A DNA stretch of 64,000 nt from Bretschneidera sinensis. Its lineage: Eukaryota > Streptophyta > Magnoliopsida > Brassicales > Akaniaceae. The notes beneath the pieces are model-generated. The model had not been told where the DNA came from. It worked only from the letters and a program-made list of their open reading frames with translations, and did no database searches. This document shows positions 10,212 through 22,994 of this stretch, in pieces. The DNA lies in the NCBI GenBank assembly GCA_023935145.1, contig CM043698.1, forward strand, positions 38,713,501 through 38,777,500, in the 5' to 3' direction. Position numbers and translations under genes: made by a program. How positions within the stretch are numbered: the first letter of the stretch is position 1; each line of letters begins with the position of its first letter.

Positions 10212-11999
10212 GCAAATGAAATGACAAGAATCAGATGGTAAGTTACTAGTATCTCCTTGCTCATGTAAATTGTAATATAATCTGATATGTCCATATTTTA
10301 CCTATTTATTTAGGGGTATATTTTCTCCACATTCCAGATGAACTTCCTGACAATAAAATGCCTTTAAAAACTTTTCACAGTATTTATAAGAGTAAATTCA
10401 GATGTGAGGTTCCTTCTCAAGACGATATCTGTAGGAAACTGATTAAATATTATCCTCATTACTTAACTAATAATACCAAATTCCTCTTACATAACACATC
10501 CCTGTGTGTGAGTTCATGACTAACTATGCACGCACGTGTGTGCACACGTGTCTATGACTCTATGCTTCACACATGTCTACGCACACAGACGTATATACGT
10601 ATGCATATGCATATATACATATCTATGTACTAGCTATTGTAGTATGCTAGTTGCCCAGTTGTACGTAAATTTGAAAGCGTGTGATTAATTCTATCATTAC
10701 TTATTTTAAATGTAATGGGAAAATAAAATTAAAGAATACTATTGTTTGATTTTGATAAAAAAAAAGAAATAAGAAAGCATTCTCTAAAATTTATAATATC
10801 AAGGAACATTAATAGTCCTTTAATGTAAATAAGATCCATTGTGTCGATGGATTTATTATTTCAATAAAAATCTAATCAGATATTTTACTACATAACAAGT
10901 TTTCTAGATCTAATCCTTATTAATTTTTTTTTATAAATTTAATAGATTTAATCACATAGTAATTAATTGTTAAAAAAGCTTGCTTATATAAAGTAAAACT
11001 AAATTCTAAATATATTTTTTTTGATAAGTAACTAAATTCTAAATCTATGAAGGAAAAAATCATTATAATGGATTTATTTACATAACAATGAATTTTTTGG
11101 GGAAGAATATTTTATGTAGAGTTATGACTTGTTTGTGGAAGACTTGCTTAGATAGATTAAAACTAAATTGTAGTTCTATGATGAAACAAAAAGGAAAAAA
11201 ATCTTTTAAATAATTATTAGGTAACGTATTTTGTCTAGCAAATGTTTGACAACGCATTCTTAGTTTTATATATGGTATAGATATAGATATAGATATATAT
11301 TTAAGACACATGTAACAAATAAAAGGATAAGTGAGACTAACATCAATCATCAATTTTTTGTAGTTATTTCTACGAAGTTCATTTCAGGAGGGACAACCCT
11401 ATGATGGACTTCCTGTGACAGAAGCTTATAAGTTTATAGGTTTATAATCAAATACACACTAATACTTCAAGAAATCTTTGTTAGCTAAAACATATTGAAA
11501 ATTTGTAATTTTTTCACTCTGATTTTAAAGAAGTACATCAATGTTTAAGAACAATTTCATTCCTGAATTACAACATGCTGCTATAATACTCTGACTAAAT
11601 CCTCATTCATAGTTACTGAAGGGAATGTACGTAATTTTGAGGAATTATCAACATAGCATGAACCATGAAGCTTACAAATCTAGTAACTAGTTTATAGCGT
11701 CCAACATAGTTATCGAAGAGAATGTATGTTATTTTGGACAAGTTCCCTTCCCCCCTTTGTTGTCTTTGAAAATTCCAGAATGGGACAGCTTTTTTATGTT
11801 TGTTGCTACCATTGTTTCTTATTCTGCTTTGCTTTATCTAATTTTTTTTGGAGATTCTTCCAAGATGCTGCAACTTTAATTGTCTTCCAACCTGACATCT
11901 CTCTTCAACTCTTTTAGATTCTAATATCATGTAAAATATTGAATCTCCTATTATGTGACACATAACTTGGACTGAAATTTTAGGTCTTTGTTTCTGCAG
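10212..11999. other. 3' flank of the PPR gene, AT-rich
   Basis: Begins with a likely 3' UTR containing a good 5' splice site (GGTAAGTT near 10237). The rest is AT-rich with no protein resemblance apart from short spurious frames. One alternating purine-pyrimidine tract is listed separately. Confidence 0.35.
10525..10622. repeat. Alternating purine-pyrimidine tracts
   Basis: Two uninterrupted alternating tracts: 27 nt at 10525-10551 (GCAC/GTGT-rich) and 34 nt at 10589-10622 (ACGTATATAC/ATGCAT-rich). Both include self-complementary words. Confidence 0.7.
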
Positions 12000-12149
12000 A
12001 CAGAAGAATCCTCTACTAATTGTGTGAGATATAAACCTTGTCTGGCTGGTTGTGCTGCAGTTATTGCCAATTTCCAAATGCATCCTGGTAATGTTGTAGT
12101 GGACAAAATATTGCATACGGATGTTGGCTTGTCTTGCCTTGTAAAATGA
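12000..12149 (+). other. Exon-like open segment, unidentified
   Basis: Directly after a strong acceptor (TTTCTGCAG ending 11999) an open frame of 49 codons runs to TGA at 12147-12149. The peptide is not low-complexity (it contains YKPCLAGCAAVIANF and HPGNVVVDKILHTDVG) and reads like real protein. I do not recognise a family. It could be a terminal exon or part of a spliced 3' UTR of the PPR transcript. Confidence 0.25.
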
Positions 12150-12198
12150 TCAAGGAATTAACATGTTACCCTCTCTTTCTCTCTGTGTGGTGTCACAG

Positions 12199-12310
12199 AC
12201 ACAGAGATTTAGAAACACTTATGCTTCCTGAGATTTTTGATGACTTGAGAAGGTTAAAGCCAGATGTAACGCAAGTTTTACAAACTTTGGATGCTGCTGG
12301 AATGGATTGA
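12199..12310 (+). other. Exon-like open segment, unidentified
   Basis: Follows a GTGTCACAG acceptor-like site. The frame with codons from 12200 reads DLETLMLPEIFDDLRRLKPD and continues QVLQTLDAAGMD to a TGA at 12308-12310. Composition is protein-like (leucine-rich amphipathic helices), but the family is unknown to me. It may belong with the segments at 12000 and 13410. Confidence 0.25.
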
Positions 12311-13409
12311 CCAGATTGGAATGAGTGACCAATGTGGTAAGCAAGCTGGAATAACTCTAGTACATACTGTCAAAGTAAATCCAATTCCTATTTTCCTTAT
12401 TCAATCCTCAATATCATCTGTTTACGTGAGATATACCATTCACTTCATAAGAAAAATGATGCATTACTGTGAAGCATGTCGTCATAAAGCTATATGGATC
12501 TGTGCACTTTATGGTCTTTAAGTTTATTTCTTTCCTTAAGTGTTTTGATGTGTGTTTCTGAATCATGACCAATGCAACTGTCTCTTCAATTTAATAAAGT
12601 CCTCGTTTGATGTATAAATCATTTATTTATTCCATGCTCTTTAGAACTACTATAATTTTTATCTTTAAAGTATGGTTTGATGTTGTAGAGCTTCGTATAA
12701 AAAGAAAATGATAAAATTTAGCATTTGGGAATCATTGTACTTATTAAAAAAAAAAAAGAACTTATGGGTTTCATTTTGCTCCTGGAATTATGCCAGCAGA
12801 TGAGCTTTTGATGGATTTAAAGTATCTATTCATGACACCAAATCAGATTACATTATGTTTTTTTTTTTTGTTGATTGTTCTCTAGTTCCTTCTCTGCATT
12901 CCTGTTTCAGTTTCTAGATTCTCTTTCTTCTTCTTAAGTTCAGACCAAGAGCATGATTAATGGGCCAAGAAAGTTGAACTTGGAAAACCCTGAAAGGTTC
13001 TGCTGTTTGATTCAGATCTTGGGTTGGGGGTTTACTTTATTTTTCTAGATTCATTCAATTTCCCTTCTGTCCTCTGTCCTAATTCATTGGGCTTCACTCT
13101 CTATTGACTGGCTAGTTATTCTTTTGCTTAATCATTTTTAATTAAACCTATCAAGGAAGAAATCTCCTGATCAAAATTTTGATAAGTTGGTAATCAGGAG
13201 ATGAGATTGCTGTGGACCACTTGAGTGTAGCCAAAAGAATTATAATTGTGTTCGTTGATTTATCAAGAAATCTATATTATAATTACTTAACAGTGCCAAA
13301 AAATCTTAAGTAATCGGTTATAAGTCTGGTCATTACAAATTTCAATACACATTGACTAATATTAATGGCTAGAATTGTATGTTCCATATGATTTTTGACC
13401 TTCTTCTAG

Positions 13410-13477
13410 GTTTTGGATGATGTTCAAAAGTCTCACACTCTAGTGAATGAAGTTGGAGGGTTTACTAAATATACGAG
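13410..13477 (+). other. Exon-like open segment with both splice sites
   Basis: CTTCTTCTAG (acceptor) precedes a 68-base open segment reading VLDDVQKSHTLVNEVGGFTK and the donor ACGAG|GTCAGT follows. Lack of any recognised domain keeps confidence low. It could be a remnant internal exon of a host gene interrupted downstream by the LTR elements starting at 13739. Confidence 0.25.
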
Positions 13478-13738
13478 GTCAGTACTCTCTTTTAAGTGCA
13501 AGGTGCACTCAGTATGACATCAATACTCTCTCTCTCTACGGAAAGGCAACTTAGTATGACCAGAAATATTTTTATATGTTCAACACCCAAATTATGCGTT
13601 CTTTTTTCTTTAATTTTCCCTTTCTCAAGCTCCCTGGTAGTTTGATTCCATAGAAATGTTTTCTTCTATTCATTATTCTACTCATCCCTGACATGTTCTA
13701 AATTATAATTGATAATATATATATATATATATATATAT

Positions 13739-14695
13739 TGTTGAGAGGTTTCCTAATTAGATATGTGTTAGGTTTCCTAATCTTCCTTAGTTTATGTTTC
13801 CTATTCCTATTAAGATTTATAGTCCTATATAGTTATTGGTTTGTTCACACAACAACAATAATAAGAATTCTTTTACTTCTTCTCAATCTCTCATCTATTT
13901 CAACATAGTATCATAGCCCATGGTTTGGGATCCTGGTGGTGATATGAGATAAACACTATTAAAAAAAATCTAGTTTAGAATATGTTTTTTAGTTTCTGTT
14001 TTGTTTTTCTGGGCTACTTCTCTAAAGTCCTTTATGTTTCTGGTGGTCTGTCTATCTTCTCCAGCTTTCCAGCAATTCTAGCAAGATTTTGTTCTTTTCC
14101 AACAATTCCAACAACTTTCTAGCGAGATTCCGCAGGATTCATGCAGTGTTCGTGTAGAAGAGTTCTTGATCGTTCGTGAAGAAGAGTTCCTCTCCCTTGT
14201 TGATATTGTTGAACTGATGTTGATTTTGTTAACCTTATGCATGTTGATGTTGTTATCCTTCTGACTCATTGATTGCAACTCATTCAAATCAAATTCAACG
14301 TTAGTAAAAAATAAGACGAAAAAAAGTCAAAGTCTTGTTTATGATGTTCTCAGATCTTGTCTCATTCGGTGGTTTCGACGTGGTGACTTAACTATTTGTT
14401 GTGGGTGTGGAGCCCGACATATTCTCATAGATTATTGTAATTTATGGGTTTGGTTTATTTGTTTCAGGTTGGATAAGGTTTGTTATTGATATGAGGTTAT
14501 TTGTAACAAGTTGGTTCATGTGTATGCTCCAACTTGAGGGGGAGTGTTGAGAGGTTTCCTAATTAGATATGTATTAGGTTTCCTAATCTTTTATGTTTTC
14601 TTATTGGTTTGTTCACACAAAACAACAATAATAAGAATTCTTGTACAATATTTCTTCTCAATCTCTCACCCCTCTCTTTAACCTAAATTTCAACA
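13739..14695 (+). mobile_element. Short non-autonomous copia-type LTR element
   Basis: Two direct LTRs, 13739-13905 and 14545-14695, begin TGTTGAGAGG and end TTTCAACA. A degraded tRNA-iMet primer site (TAGTATCATAGC) follows the left LTR and a polypurine tract (TTGAGGGGGAG) precedes the right LTR. TATAT flanks both sides, but the site is a TA repeat so this is weak. The 639-bp interior has no gag or pol; its 3' end resembles the pol-3' tail of the copia elements in this window (TTGTAACAAGTTGG). It is an internally deleted or TRIM-like element, and its LTR start is related to those at 20141 and 26279. Confidence 0.75.
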
Positions 14696-14902
14696 TATAT
14701 ATATATATTAACAATTTTATACTCCTTTACCGTCATTAGAGGTGATCTATTTGTACAGATTTTCGTGTTTGGTTGAACATCACGGGATAATGTGCACATT
14801 AATATCATATTCCCAGTAATTTTCCTTGCCCTTAGTAGAGGGGATCTTATTGCCCTCATAATAGGTGGGTATATAACATTACCAAAGGTGGGGAAAACTC
14901 CA
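14696..14902. other. Host sequence between two LTR elements
   Basis: Short intergenic stretch with no gene seen. CTCCA at 14898-14902 is the likely left target site of the next element. Confidence 0.3.
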
Positions 14903-15082
14903 CTTTGAGAATCTTATTAGGATTCTTAACAAGTGTGCTAGTAGACTTGGATTATGTGTATCCTATCTAAATTGTTATGTCCTACTCCTATTAGGCTTAA
15001 TATTCATAAGTCTATATATTGGATCAATTGTATTTGTTTTAAGCATTCAATAAGATAGTTTCTTTAGTTATTTTGTTGAATA
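14903..15082 (+). repeat. 5' LTR of the 14.9-20.3 kb copia element
   Basis: Matches 20141-20324 in the same orientation (shared words include GTGCTAGTAGACTTGGATTA and GCATTCAATAAGATAG). Its first bases and its terminal CA (here TA) are mutated. The primer site follows immediately. Confidence 0.85.
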
Positions 15083-15667
15083 TGGTATCAGAGCAATCTG
15101 TTCTCGAGGAGCCCACATAAAAAATAAATCACCCTCCAGCCACCGCCGTTAGCCTCGAGCCTGAGCACACCATCTTGATTGGAATTTTTTGATCTACTCT
15201 GATCTACCCACCACGCGTCGTCTACACGCCAAAAAAGCAGCAAAAACCTCGAAATTCTATCAGACTACTGATCCTCTTCAGATCTCTCCAATCTGCCTCG
15301 ATCTGGCCACCCAACACCGGATGGGCCACCACCATCAACATCAGACATCGCCGGCGACCAAAACTCACAAGGTTCCAGACGCCGCTCGTTGTGAATACGG
15401 TCGTCGCACGTCTCCAGCTTTTCAAATCTCTTCGATCTGCCTTGATTCGGTCACTCAACACCGGATCAGCCATCACCATCAATATTGGACATCGCTAGCA
15501 ACCAGAACCCACAAGGCTCCGGCTTGGTCCGACGCCATTAATGTAGTCTGCCGCCCGTCGCGGATACGGCTGTCGCACATCTCCAGCTCCGGATCTGCGA
15601 CATCTTCCCTGACCCTTCTCTGACTCCGGTATCTTCTCCAACCCGGCCCTGGTTCCGTTGCCGGCCT

Positions 15668-15955
15668 CCTATTTGGTTACTAGGACAGATTTGTTTGGTT
15701 ACTTGATTAGTCCTGTTTGGTTACTTGGACATATATGTTTGGTTACTTGATTAGTCTTGTTTGGTTACTTAGACATATCTGATTGGTTACTTGATTAGTC
15801 TTGTTTGGTTACTTGGACAGATCTGTTTGGTTACTTGGTTAGCACCAGCTCCTGTTTGGTTACTTGGTTAGCACCAGCTCCTGTTTGGTTACTTGGTTAG
15901 CACCAGCTCCTGTTTGGTTACTTGGTTAGCATCAACACCTGTTTGGTTATTGGAT
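15668..15955 (+). repeat. Leader minisatellite TGTTTGGTTACTTG(G/A)
   Basis: About a dozen copies of TGTTTGGTTACTTGG with variable linkers (TTAGCACCAGCTCC, ACAGATC, ATTAGTCT) lie between the primer site and gag. A related array occurs in the leader of a different LTR element at 26948-27128. Confidence 0.85.
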
Positions 15956-15986
15956 TATTTTGTTTACCGGATTATATATTGTCCCT

Positions 15987-17143
15987 ATGGAGTCCAAGAT
16001 TCGGTACCTCTCTCCAGCCAAGTACTCATATTATTACTACTCGAAAGTTGAACAGTAGTAATCACGTTCAATGGTTTAAGGCAGTCTATAAATATGTCAT
16101 TGGTCAAGGCAAGCGAAAATTTCTTATAAATGATCTGCCTACCGATCCGAAATTGTTTGATAAATGGAACAAGAGGATTTTTCACACATCACTTTATTAT
16201 GGAATTCAATGGAACCCCAAATTGCAGACTTATGTACACATCTTGAAACTTGTAAGGAAGTTTATGACTATGTTCGTTTGTTATATTTTAGTAATCTTAA
16301 TCGAATGAATGATGTGAATATCAAGTTCGTTCATTGCCAATAAGGTGATTGAGATGTCATTGAATATTTTGCTAATATGAAGAGAATGTCTTTAGAATTG
16401 CGAACTTTGATGCATATTTCAGCCGATGTAAAGGCCATGTAAAAACACCAAGAGCAAGTCGAGGTACTCACATTCTTTGTTGGCCTAAAACCAGAGTATG
16501 AACCGGTTCGATCCCAAATATTAGGAGAGACAAAACTTTCTATATGGTCTGAGACTTATGCTTGAGTGTTAGGAGCTGTTTCCCAAACTAGTGAGAACGG
16601 ATCTTTGGTTGACAAATCTGCATTGGTTACTCAAGCTTGGCAAAGAGATAAACAGATGGTAATAATAATAATATAAGTAGTTGTGGTGGTAAAGGAGATC
16701 ATGGTAGTGATCATAATAACACTTCATTTGGTTGTGGTGGTAATGGTAGAGGTTCGCTTCATCAATATACCTACTGCTATCGTTCCGAGCATACCCGGGA
16801 GACGTGTTGGAACTTAGTTGGTTGTCCCATGGTTGCCAATGTTATGACTTCTGGTTCTGTTGAGTGTGGATCTACCTCCCTAAATTTCGTGCCCTCAACT
16901 TCTATGGTGATTTTCAAAGATGAGTATGATGAACTCTTACGGTATAAGGCAGCCAGCCAGAAATCTTCCTTGATTGCTCTTTTCACCCAGAAAAGTACAC
17001 CAAAAGCTTGTCTATCATCTAGTAACTCTTCATCTAGACTTTGGGTCCTTGACTCTGCAGCTACTGATAATTTGTTTGGTATCATTGCTGTTTTCTCTAG
17101 TTTTTATCACTCTTCGTCTTTGCCTAATGTTACCTTTGCAGAT
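15987..17143 (+). pseudogene. gag: copia gag, broken
   Basis: Nucleocapsid/capsid polyprotein remnant. Readable pieces include LNSSNHVQWFKAV, the UBN2-type start of copia gag, and later the zinc-knuckle area (near 16770-16810) reading YCYRSEHTRETCW, in which the first cysteine of CX2CX4HX4C is replaced by tyrosine. Frames change several times and stops interrupt, for example around 16440 and 16560. ATG at 15987 is the probable original start but its frame is lost within about 20 codons. Not functional. Confidence 0.75.
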
Positions 17144-20110
17144 TGATCTAAAATCACTGCTAGTGGTATTGGTATTGTGCGTCCTAGTTCTTCTATGTCT
17201 TTATCATCTGTTCTTTATGCTCATTTTTCTCAGTATAATTTGATATCTGTTAGTCAGTTTTCAAAACGTTTTAACTGTTCTGTTACTTTTCTTCTTGATT
17301 ATGTTCTTATCCAAGATTTGAAAACAAGGAAGAAGATTGGTGGTGGCCATGAATCGGACGGCCTGTATTACTTTGATCCTATCCCATTACCCATTGCATG
17401 CTCAATTGATATGTCTCCGCTCCAAATCCTTTACCGTTTTGGTCATCCATCCTTAGAAAAGCTGAAAAAGTTAGTTCCTACTTTGAGTCACGTTTCAACT
17501 TTAAAGTGTGAGTCGTGTCAATTAGGTAAGCATCATCGGGTGTCATTTGCTTCCCGAATTAATAAATGCGTGTCTAGTTCTTTTATGTTAGTACATTCTG
17601 ATATTTGGGGTCTAGGTCGTGTGACTTCCAAACTTAGATTTCAGTATTTCATTACATTTGTGGATGATTATTCCAGGCTTAGCTGGCTTTATTTAATGAA
17701 AGACCATTATGAGTTGTTTTCTATTTTTTGTGCTTTTTGTGTTGAGATAAAAACCCAATTTGACTTATCTATTAAGATTCTTTGTAGTGACAATGCTTGT
17801 GAATATTTTTCTAAGCCTTTTACAACTTTTATGACTAAGTCTGGCATTATTCATCAGTCATCCTGCTCTCATACATCCCAACAAAATGGGGTTGCGGAGC
17901 GGAAAAATCGCCATCTTATGGATACTGCTCGTACTCTCTTATTTCATATGCATGTCCCCAAATTGTTTTGGAGTGAGGATGTTATGACTGCATGTTACTT
18001 AATAAACCGTATGCATCCTTTATTCTTAATGGAAAAACCCCTCACCCTGTGCTCTTTCCTAAAGATGTTAGCTTTCACTTACCTCTTCGTTTATTTGGAT
18101 CCATTTGTTTTGTTCATCAGCTCCGTCCAGGAGTTATCAAACTTGATCCTCGCTCTATAAAGTGTATTTTCTTAGGTTATTCTCGTACACAGAAAGGTTA
18201 TCGGTGTTACAGTCCCTCTTTACAAAGGCATTTTGTTTGTGCTGATGTTACATTCTTTGAATCTACTCCGTATTACTCCGAGTCTCATTTAATCTCTGAT
18301 CTGGTTGATTCATTTCCTTGCCCATTACTTGTTCCCATGACCCTTACAGAGTCAGATCCCCTTCTGTTGCAAGTTTACTCCCGTCGTCTATGACATTCTG
18401 CCTCTGTTACTCCACTAGTTGCTCCCTTGTTGATAGATCCCTATCCTCCTTCATCATCTAAGGACGGTTGTCCTATTGCTCTTCGTAAAGGTAAACGTTT
18501 ATGTACTGCTTATCCAATTGCTAATTTTGTGTCTTATGACCATTCATCTCCTTCATATGCTTCGTTTGTTGCTTCGGTCTCTTCTGTTTCTATTTCTATT
18601 TCTAAGTATATTACAAAAGCATTGTCTCATTTTGGGTGGAAAGCCGCTATGGATGAAGAAATACATACCTTGAGAGTACTAATAATACATAGGACTTGGT
18701 TCCTCTCCCATATGGGAAATTTGTTGTTTGTTCTCACTGGGTCTATACTGTAAAGATTCATCCTGATGGTAATATTGACAGATTTAAAGCTCTCTTAGTA
18801 GCAAAAGGGTATACATAGGTATATGGTATTGACTATGCGGAGATATTTTCACCCGTGGCGAAAATTACTTTTGTTCGTGTGTTTATCTCTCTAGCTGCTA
18901 CTTTTAATTGGCCCCTACATCAATTGGACGTGAAAAATGCGCTTCTCAATGGTGATTTGCAAGAAGAAGTATACATGGAGTAAACACCCGAATTTGTTGC
19001 TCAAGGGGAATTTGGGTTAGTATGTCGATTAAATAAATCTCTATATGGCTTGAAACAATTTTCTCGAGTATGGTTTGGTTGATTCAGTGAAGTAGTAATT
19101 AATTTTGGTCACAGCAGATGTGGTGTAGATTATTCTGTATATTATAAACACAGTGAGGCAAGTAGGTATTGATAAATGTATATGCGGATGATGTTGTGAT
19201 CACAGGAGATGACAAAAAAGACCTTCTAGCACTAAAACAGTTATTGAGTACCAAATTTCAGACAAAAGATTTAGGGGAATTGAGATACTTCTTGGGTATT
19301 GAGGTTGCTAGATCTCGTCACGGTATTTCTTTATCTCAGCGTAAATATGTTCTTGATTTGTTGACTGATACTGGAATGTTAGGGTGTAAGCTTATAAATA
19401 GTCATATGGATCCTAGCACAAAACTTACAGTTGATTAATGTGACTTATTATCTGATCCAGGGCGATATAGGCGTTTGGTTGGAAAATTGAATTATTTAAC
19501 TGTTACTAGACCTAATATTTCATTTGTAACCAGTATGGTAAGTCAATTTCTCGATGCTCTATAAACTAGTCATTGAATGTTGTTATTCGAATTTTGAGAT
19601 ATTTTACGTGCTTCTGGTCGTGGTTTACTTTATCAAAATCATGGTCATGCTCAAGTTGAGGGTTATTTTGATGCAGATTGTGCCGGTTCTCCATCTTATA
19701 GAAGGTCCACTATTGGGTATTGCGTATTTGTTGGAGGTAATTTAGTATCGTGGAAAAGTAAAAAGTAAACTGTGGTTTCTAGGTCAAGTGCTGAGTCTGA
19801 ATATAGAGCAATGACACATACTACCTGTGAGATGGTTTGACTAAAGTAGTTGTTTGCAGAACTTAGGATTAACCAGTTAAGTTTCATGAGTCTGGTATGT
19901 GACAATCAAGCAGCTATTCATATTGCAAAAAATCCAATGTTTCATGAAAGAACTAAACATATTGAAGTTGATTGTCATGTTGTTCGAGAAAAGATTTTAC
20001 AAAATGTGATTAGTACCAGACATATGAAGTCGACCGATCAGTTAGCAATTTATTTACTAAACCATTGGATGGTTTTCGAATTCGATTTATTTGTAACAAG
20101 TTGGGTGCAT
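17030..20110 (+). pseudogene. pol: copia pol (PR-INT-RT-RNase H), broken
   Basis: The longest open part (17177-18160) covers the protease tail and integrase: the zinc-binding area (FGHPS..., CESCQLGKHH) and catalytic D in VHSDIWG, D in CSDNACEYF and E in GVAERKNRH are all visible. RT follows with [20 protein letters not shown] and a YADD box (VYADDVVITGDD near 19178), where most copia elements have YVDD. RNase H ends with DNQAAIHIAKNPMFHERTKH (about 19900-19960). Stops occur at 18819 and 18981 among others, and frames shift near 18000 and 18720. Gene order PR-INT-RT-RH identifies Ty1/copia. Confidence 0.88.
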
Positions 20111-20140
20111 ATAATATTTATGCTCCAACTTGAGGGAGAG

Positions 20141-20324
20141 TGTTGAGAATCCTAATAGGATTCTTAACAAGCGTGCTAGTAGACTTGGATTATGTGTATC
20201 CTATCTAAATTGTTATCTCCTAGTCTTATTAGGCTTAGTATTTATAAGTCTGTATATTGGATCAATTGTATTCGTATTAAGCATTCAATAAGATAGAGAT
20301 TTTCTTCAATTATTTTGTTGAACA
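20141..20324 (+). repeat. 3' LTR of the 14.9-20.3 kb copia element
   Basis: Starts TGTTGAGAAT directly after the polypurine tract and ends GTTGAACA, giving the TG...CA ends missing in the 5' copy. Confidence 0.88.
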
Positions 20325-22386
20325 CTCCCATATCTTTTCTTTTAAAAAATGTCTACTTTTTTGCAACTGCCTCTCTCCCTGATATTCTCTCTCTGCTCCC
20401 TAGCCGCTGCAATCACCGCCGTCAGACCAATTTCGACCACTGCGACCATTGAGGTTGTTTGGCCATTCTGAATTGTCGCCAGTCAAGGTGCATTATCAAT
20501 AATCCTCTCTCTCTCTCTAGTCCCTCGCTTGCATTCTCTTTTTCCTCTTTCACTCTGTCTAACACCTGTTTTGCTTCTCAGATCCGCTAGTCAATTCTCT
20601 ATTCCATTTCTGTTTTGCTTCATCGACGATCTCCAAGAAAATCTGGTTAACTCTTTGATTTATGGATTCATTAGAGGTATAGTACATTGTTCCGTTAATT
20701 ACGTTTTGTTATTTTTTTAATTCTCTAATATTATTTGAACTTTTCCTTTTCTTGGTCAGGGTACTTGTTTTCCTTTGTTTTTCCAGTTCTACCTGTAAGC
20801 TGTTTGTTTGTTTTTCTTCACATGATATATGTCGTTTAAAATCAAATTCTGGGCATTCCGTTTATTAATTTGGTTGATTCTATGCTAAAAAAATCAGCTT
20901 TAAATGTCTGATCTGTATTAAAAAAGTGAGAGATTCAATGGCCATTTTGGATTCGTTTAGAATGTTTCTGTTGAAACCTCACAAAGTCAATCCAAAGCAG
21001 TACATAATAGGAGGCTTCAGAATCCTAATGTTGACTCCCAGTCTCCCACTGAAAACACTTTGAAGCTTCTCTAGTATCTGATTTGTATTTTGCTTTTTCT
21101 ATCTCTTCCTGCATTTGATTATTTATGAATTCTATCACTACTTCTTGATCTTTAAATACGTTTCTAAAAAGTTGCACTGGTGTATTTGTGGGGCATGTGG
21201 TTGTAGAGGAGGAGGGCATTTTGTGGGGAGGCTGAGTTTGTTAGAAGTTTCAACAATGGGTTTATGATGTGGGTAATTCTGGGTAATTTGAATTCTAATT
21301 CACTTTCGAGAATCTCACCTTGTTTCGAATTCAACTATGCATGAAGTCAAATTTCTGGTGTATTTTCTGATGTGTTATAAGCTAGGCATTTGTTAAATAT
21401 TTGAAAGCGAAGATTGTTTGAGTATTTCAGTGTGGATTTAACCATGAGTTTTGGTGTCAGATATTGAATACTTGCCTCACTCTATTCCCTCTAATATTAT
21501 CACTAGAAAAGTATGTCAAGCTGAAAGGAGTCATTTAGTTATGATGATGGCATGTCTCTCTATTAATAGTTAGATGTAGACATTGTATTTTATTCGTTAA
21601 AAACTATTTGAGTTTGTCTTTCATTATTGAAAGAATGGTGGTCAATTTGTATGTTCCTGCATCTTATAGTGTTTAGGTTGATTTGGTTGCCTTGGTGTGT
21701 CATTTTCACACTGTGACAACAATATTGGCGATAGAATTTTTCCTTTCTTTCTGCCAAAACGATGGAGAATGGAGAGTGTTGCTGGGTTGTAGCTCTTGTA
21801 AGTCTTTGTGAACGGTGGGCTTCTTGAACCATCATTCATTAATAATATAAGCTACTGGATTTCAAATTCATTTGAAGGTACGATGTATTCGGAAATATTG
21901 CAGCTTTGTATGATCAGATAAGTGTGATGGTTGACTTAACGTATGTTTTCCTTTGGACAGATGCTTGCTTTCCTTTGAACAGTTGAGAATATTTTGGTTT
22001 GAAGATAATCTTTGTAGAAGATTAATTCTAGTAGTCTAGTGTCTAGTGAAGCTAATCTTTTCTTCTTGATGATTGAAGTATTTTATATTAATAGAACCTG
22101 ATTGTTTATACTTTCTTTGTTATGCTTTTGACAGTTAATCTTGATGGCATCAAAGTTTGGGGTTTTGTCATTTGCTTGGTTTTTCTATTTTGTTTGCATG
22201 TTTTTTCTATTGTCTTTTTTAATTGCTACCATTTGAAACTTATTACCTGCTCTATGGATTATATTCTAGGTTCTGGTTTAATTATCATCACTTTGAGTTT
22301 GTGAACTAAATAGGATATATCTGGCTGTTAGAATGGGGATTTAAGGCATCTGAAGTCCTTTACTTCTTTCAAATATAATATAGCAA
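20325..22386. other. Host flank, gene-like leader but no identified product
   Basis: CT-rich stretches (20370-20530), then ATGGATTCATTAGAG|GTATAG near 20661-20675, which could be a first coding exon with a donor site. Downstream sequence to 22386 looks intron-like (T-rich, no long frame). No protein family is recognised, so no gene is called. Confidence 0.3.
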
Positions 22387-22773
22387 GGGTGGAGGATAGA
22401 TAGGTAGAAACTGAAACAAATTGAGAAAGAGGAGAAACAACACTGAAGCTTAGAGAGATTAGACCGAAAGAAATTAGATCAGGTAGAAAGATAGACAAGA
22501 AGCAAGGGAGAGCAGAACAAGAACAGGGAGAAGGGGACAAGAGATATACCAAAACTCAAGTTTTATTCTATAATCCAGTCTGCCTTACAATCTTAACATC
22601 CGTGCTCTTACATAGGCACCAAACACTATTTAAATAAGAAAGTAAATCAAATCCTAACAACTATTTAATTGCCAAAATCTAATTTTCCTAAAATACATGT
22701 CCAAGAATATTATCATTACAACATAATCTTAACATTCCAAAATAATAAATATTCTCTTTCTTATTCTGTATCA
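22387..22773 (-). repeat. 3' LTR of the RRM-carrying element
   Basis: Aligns along its whole length with 24157-24541 in the same orientation. Its left boundary is about 3 bases uncertain. Confidence 0.8.
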
Positions 22774-22994
22774 TTCTCATCCACTTACAAAAAACTCAAC
22801 CACGAGTTTTGAAGTGGTGAAGTATCAAAACTTGTGATTCTTGAAGTTGCATGGCAAAGACTTGCAATTTTCGAGATGCAGCGTTCTCAATTGAGCAAAC
22901 CAAGGATATCAAGAGGACAAAATCAATGTAAGGAAAGTCACACGCACAAATCTTGCCCTCATCTTGGTTTTGGTCTTGTTCGTTTTGAAGTGAC

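Larger units (their letters stand above)
14903..20324 (+). mobile_element. Ty1/copia LTR retrotransposon, decayed
   Basis: Complete outline of a copia element: 5' LTR, tRNA-iMet primer site TGGTATCAGAGC (15083-15094), leader with a minisatellite, gag, protease-integrase-RT-RNase H order (copia order), polypurine tract TTGAGGGAGAG (about 20130-20140) and 3' LTR. The flanks CTCCA and CTCCC match at 4 of 5 bases. Every coding region has stops or frameshifts, and the LTRs differ at many positions, so it is old and inactive. Confidence 0.9.

Noticed and set aside
15189..15623. 144-codon ORF as a host gene
   Set aside because: It lies in the leader of a copia element between primer site and gag and has no protein-family resemblance.
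21025..21219. 64-codon minus-strand ORF with protein-like composition
   Set aside because: It has no recognisable domain and no splice or promoter context; chance frame is as likely.
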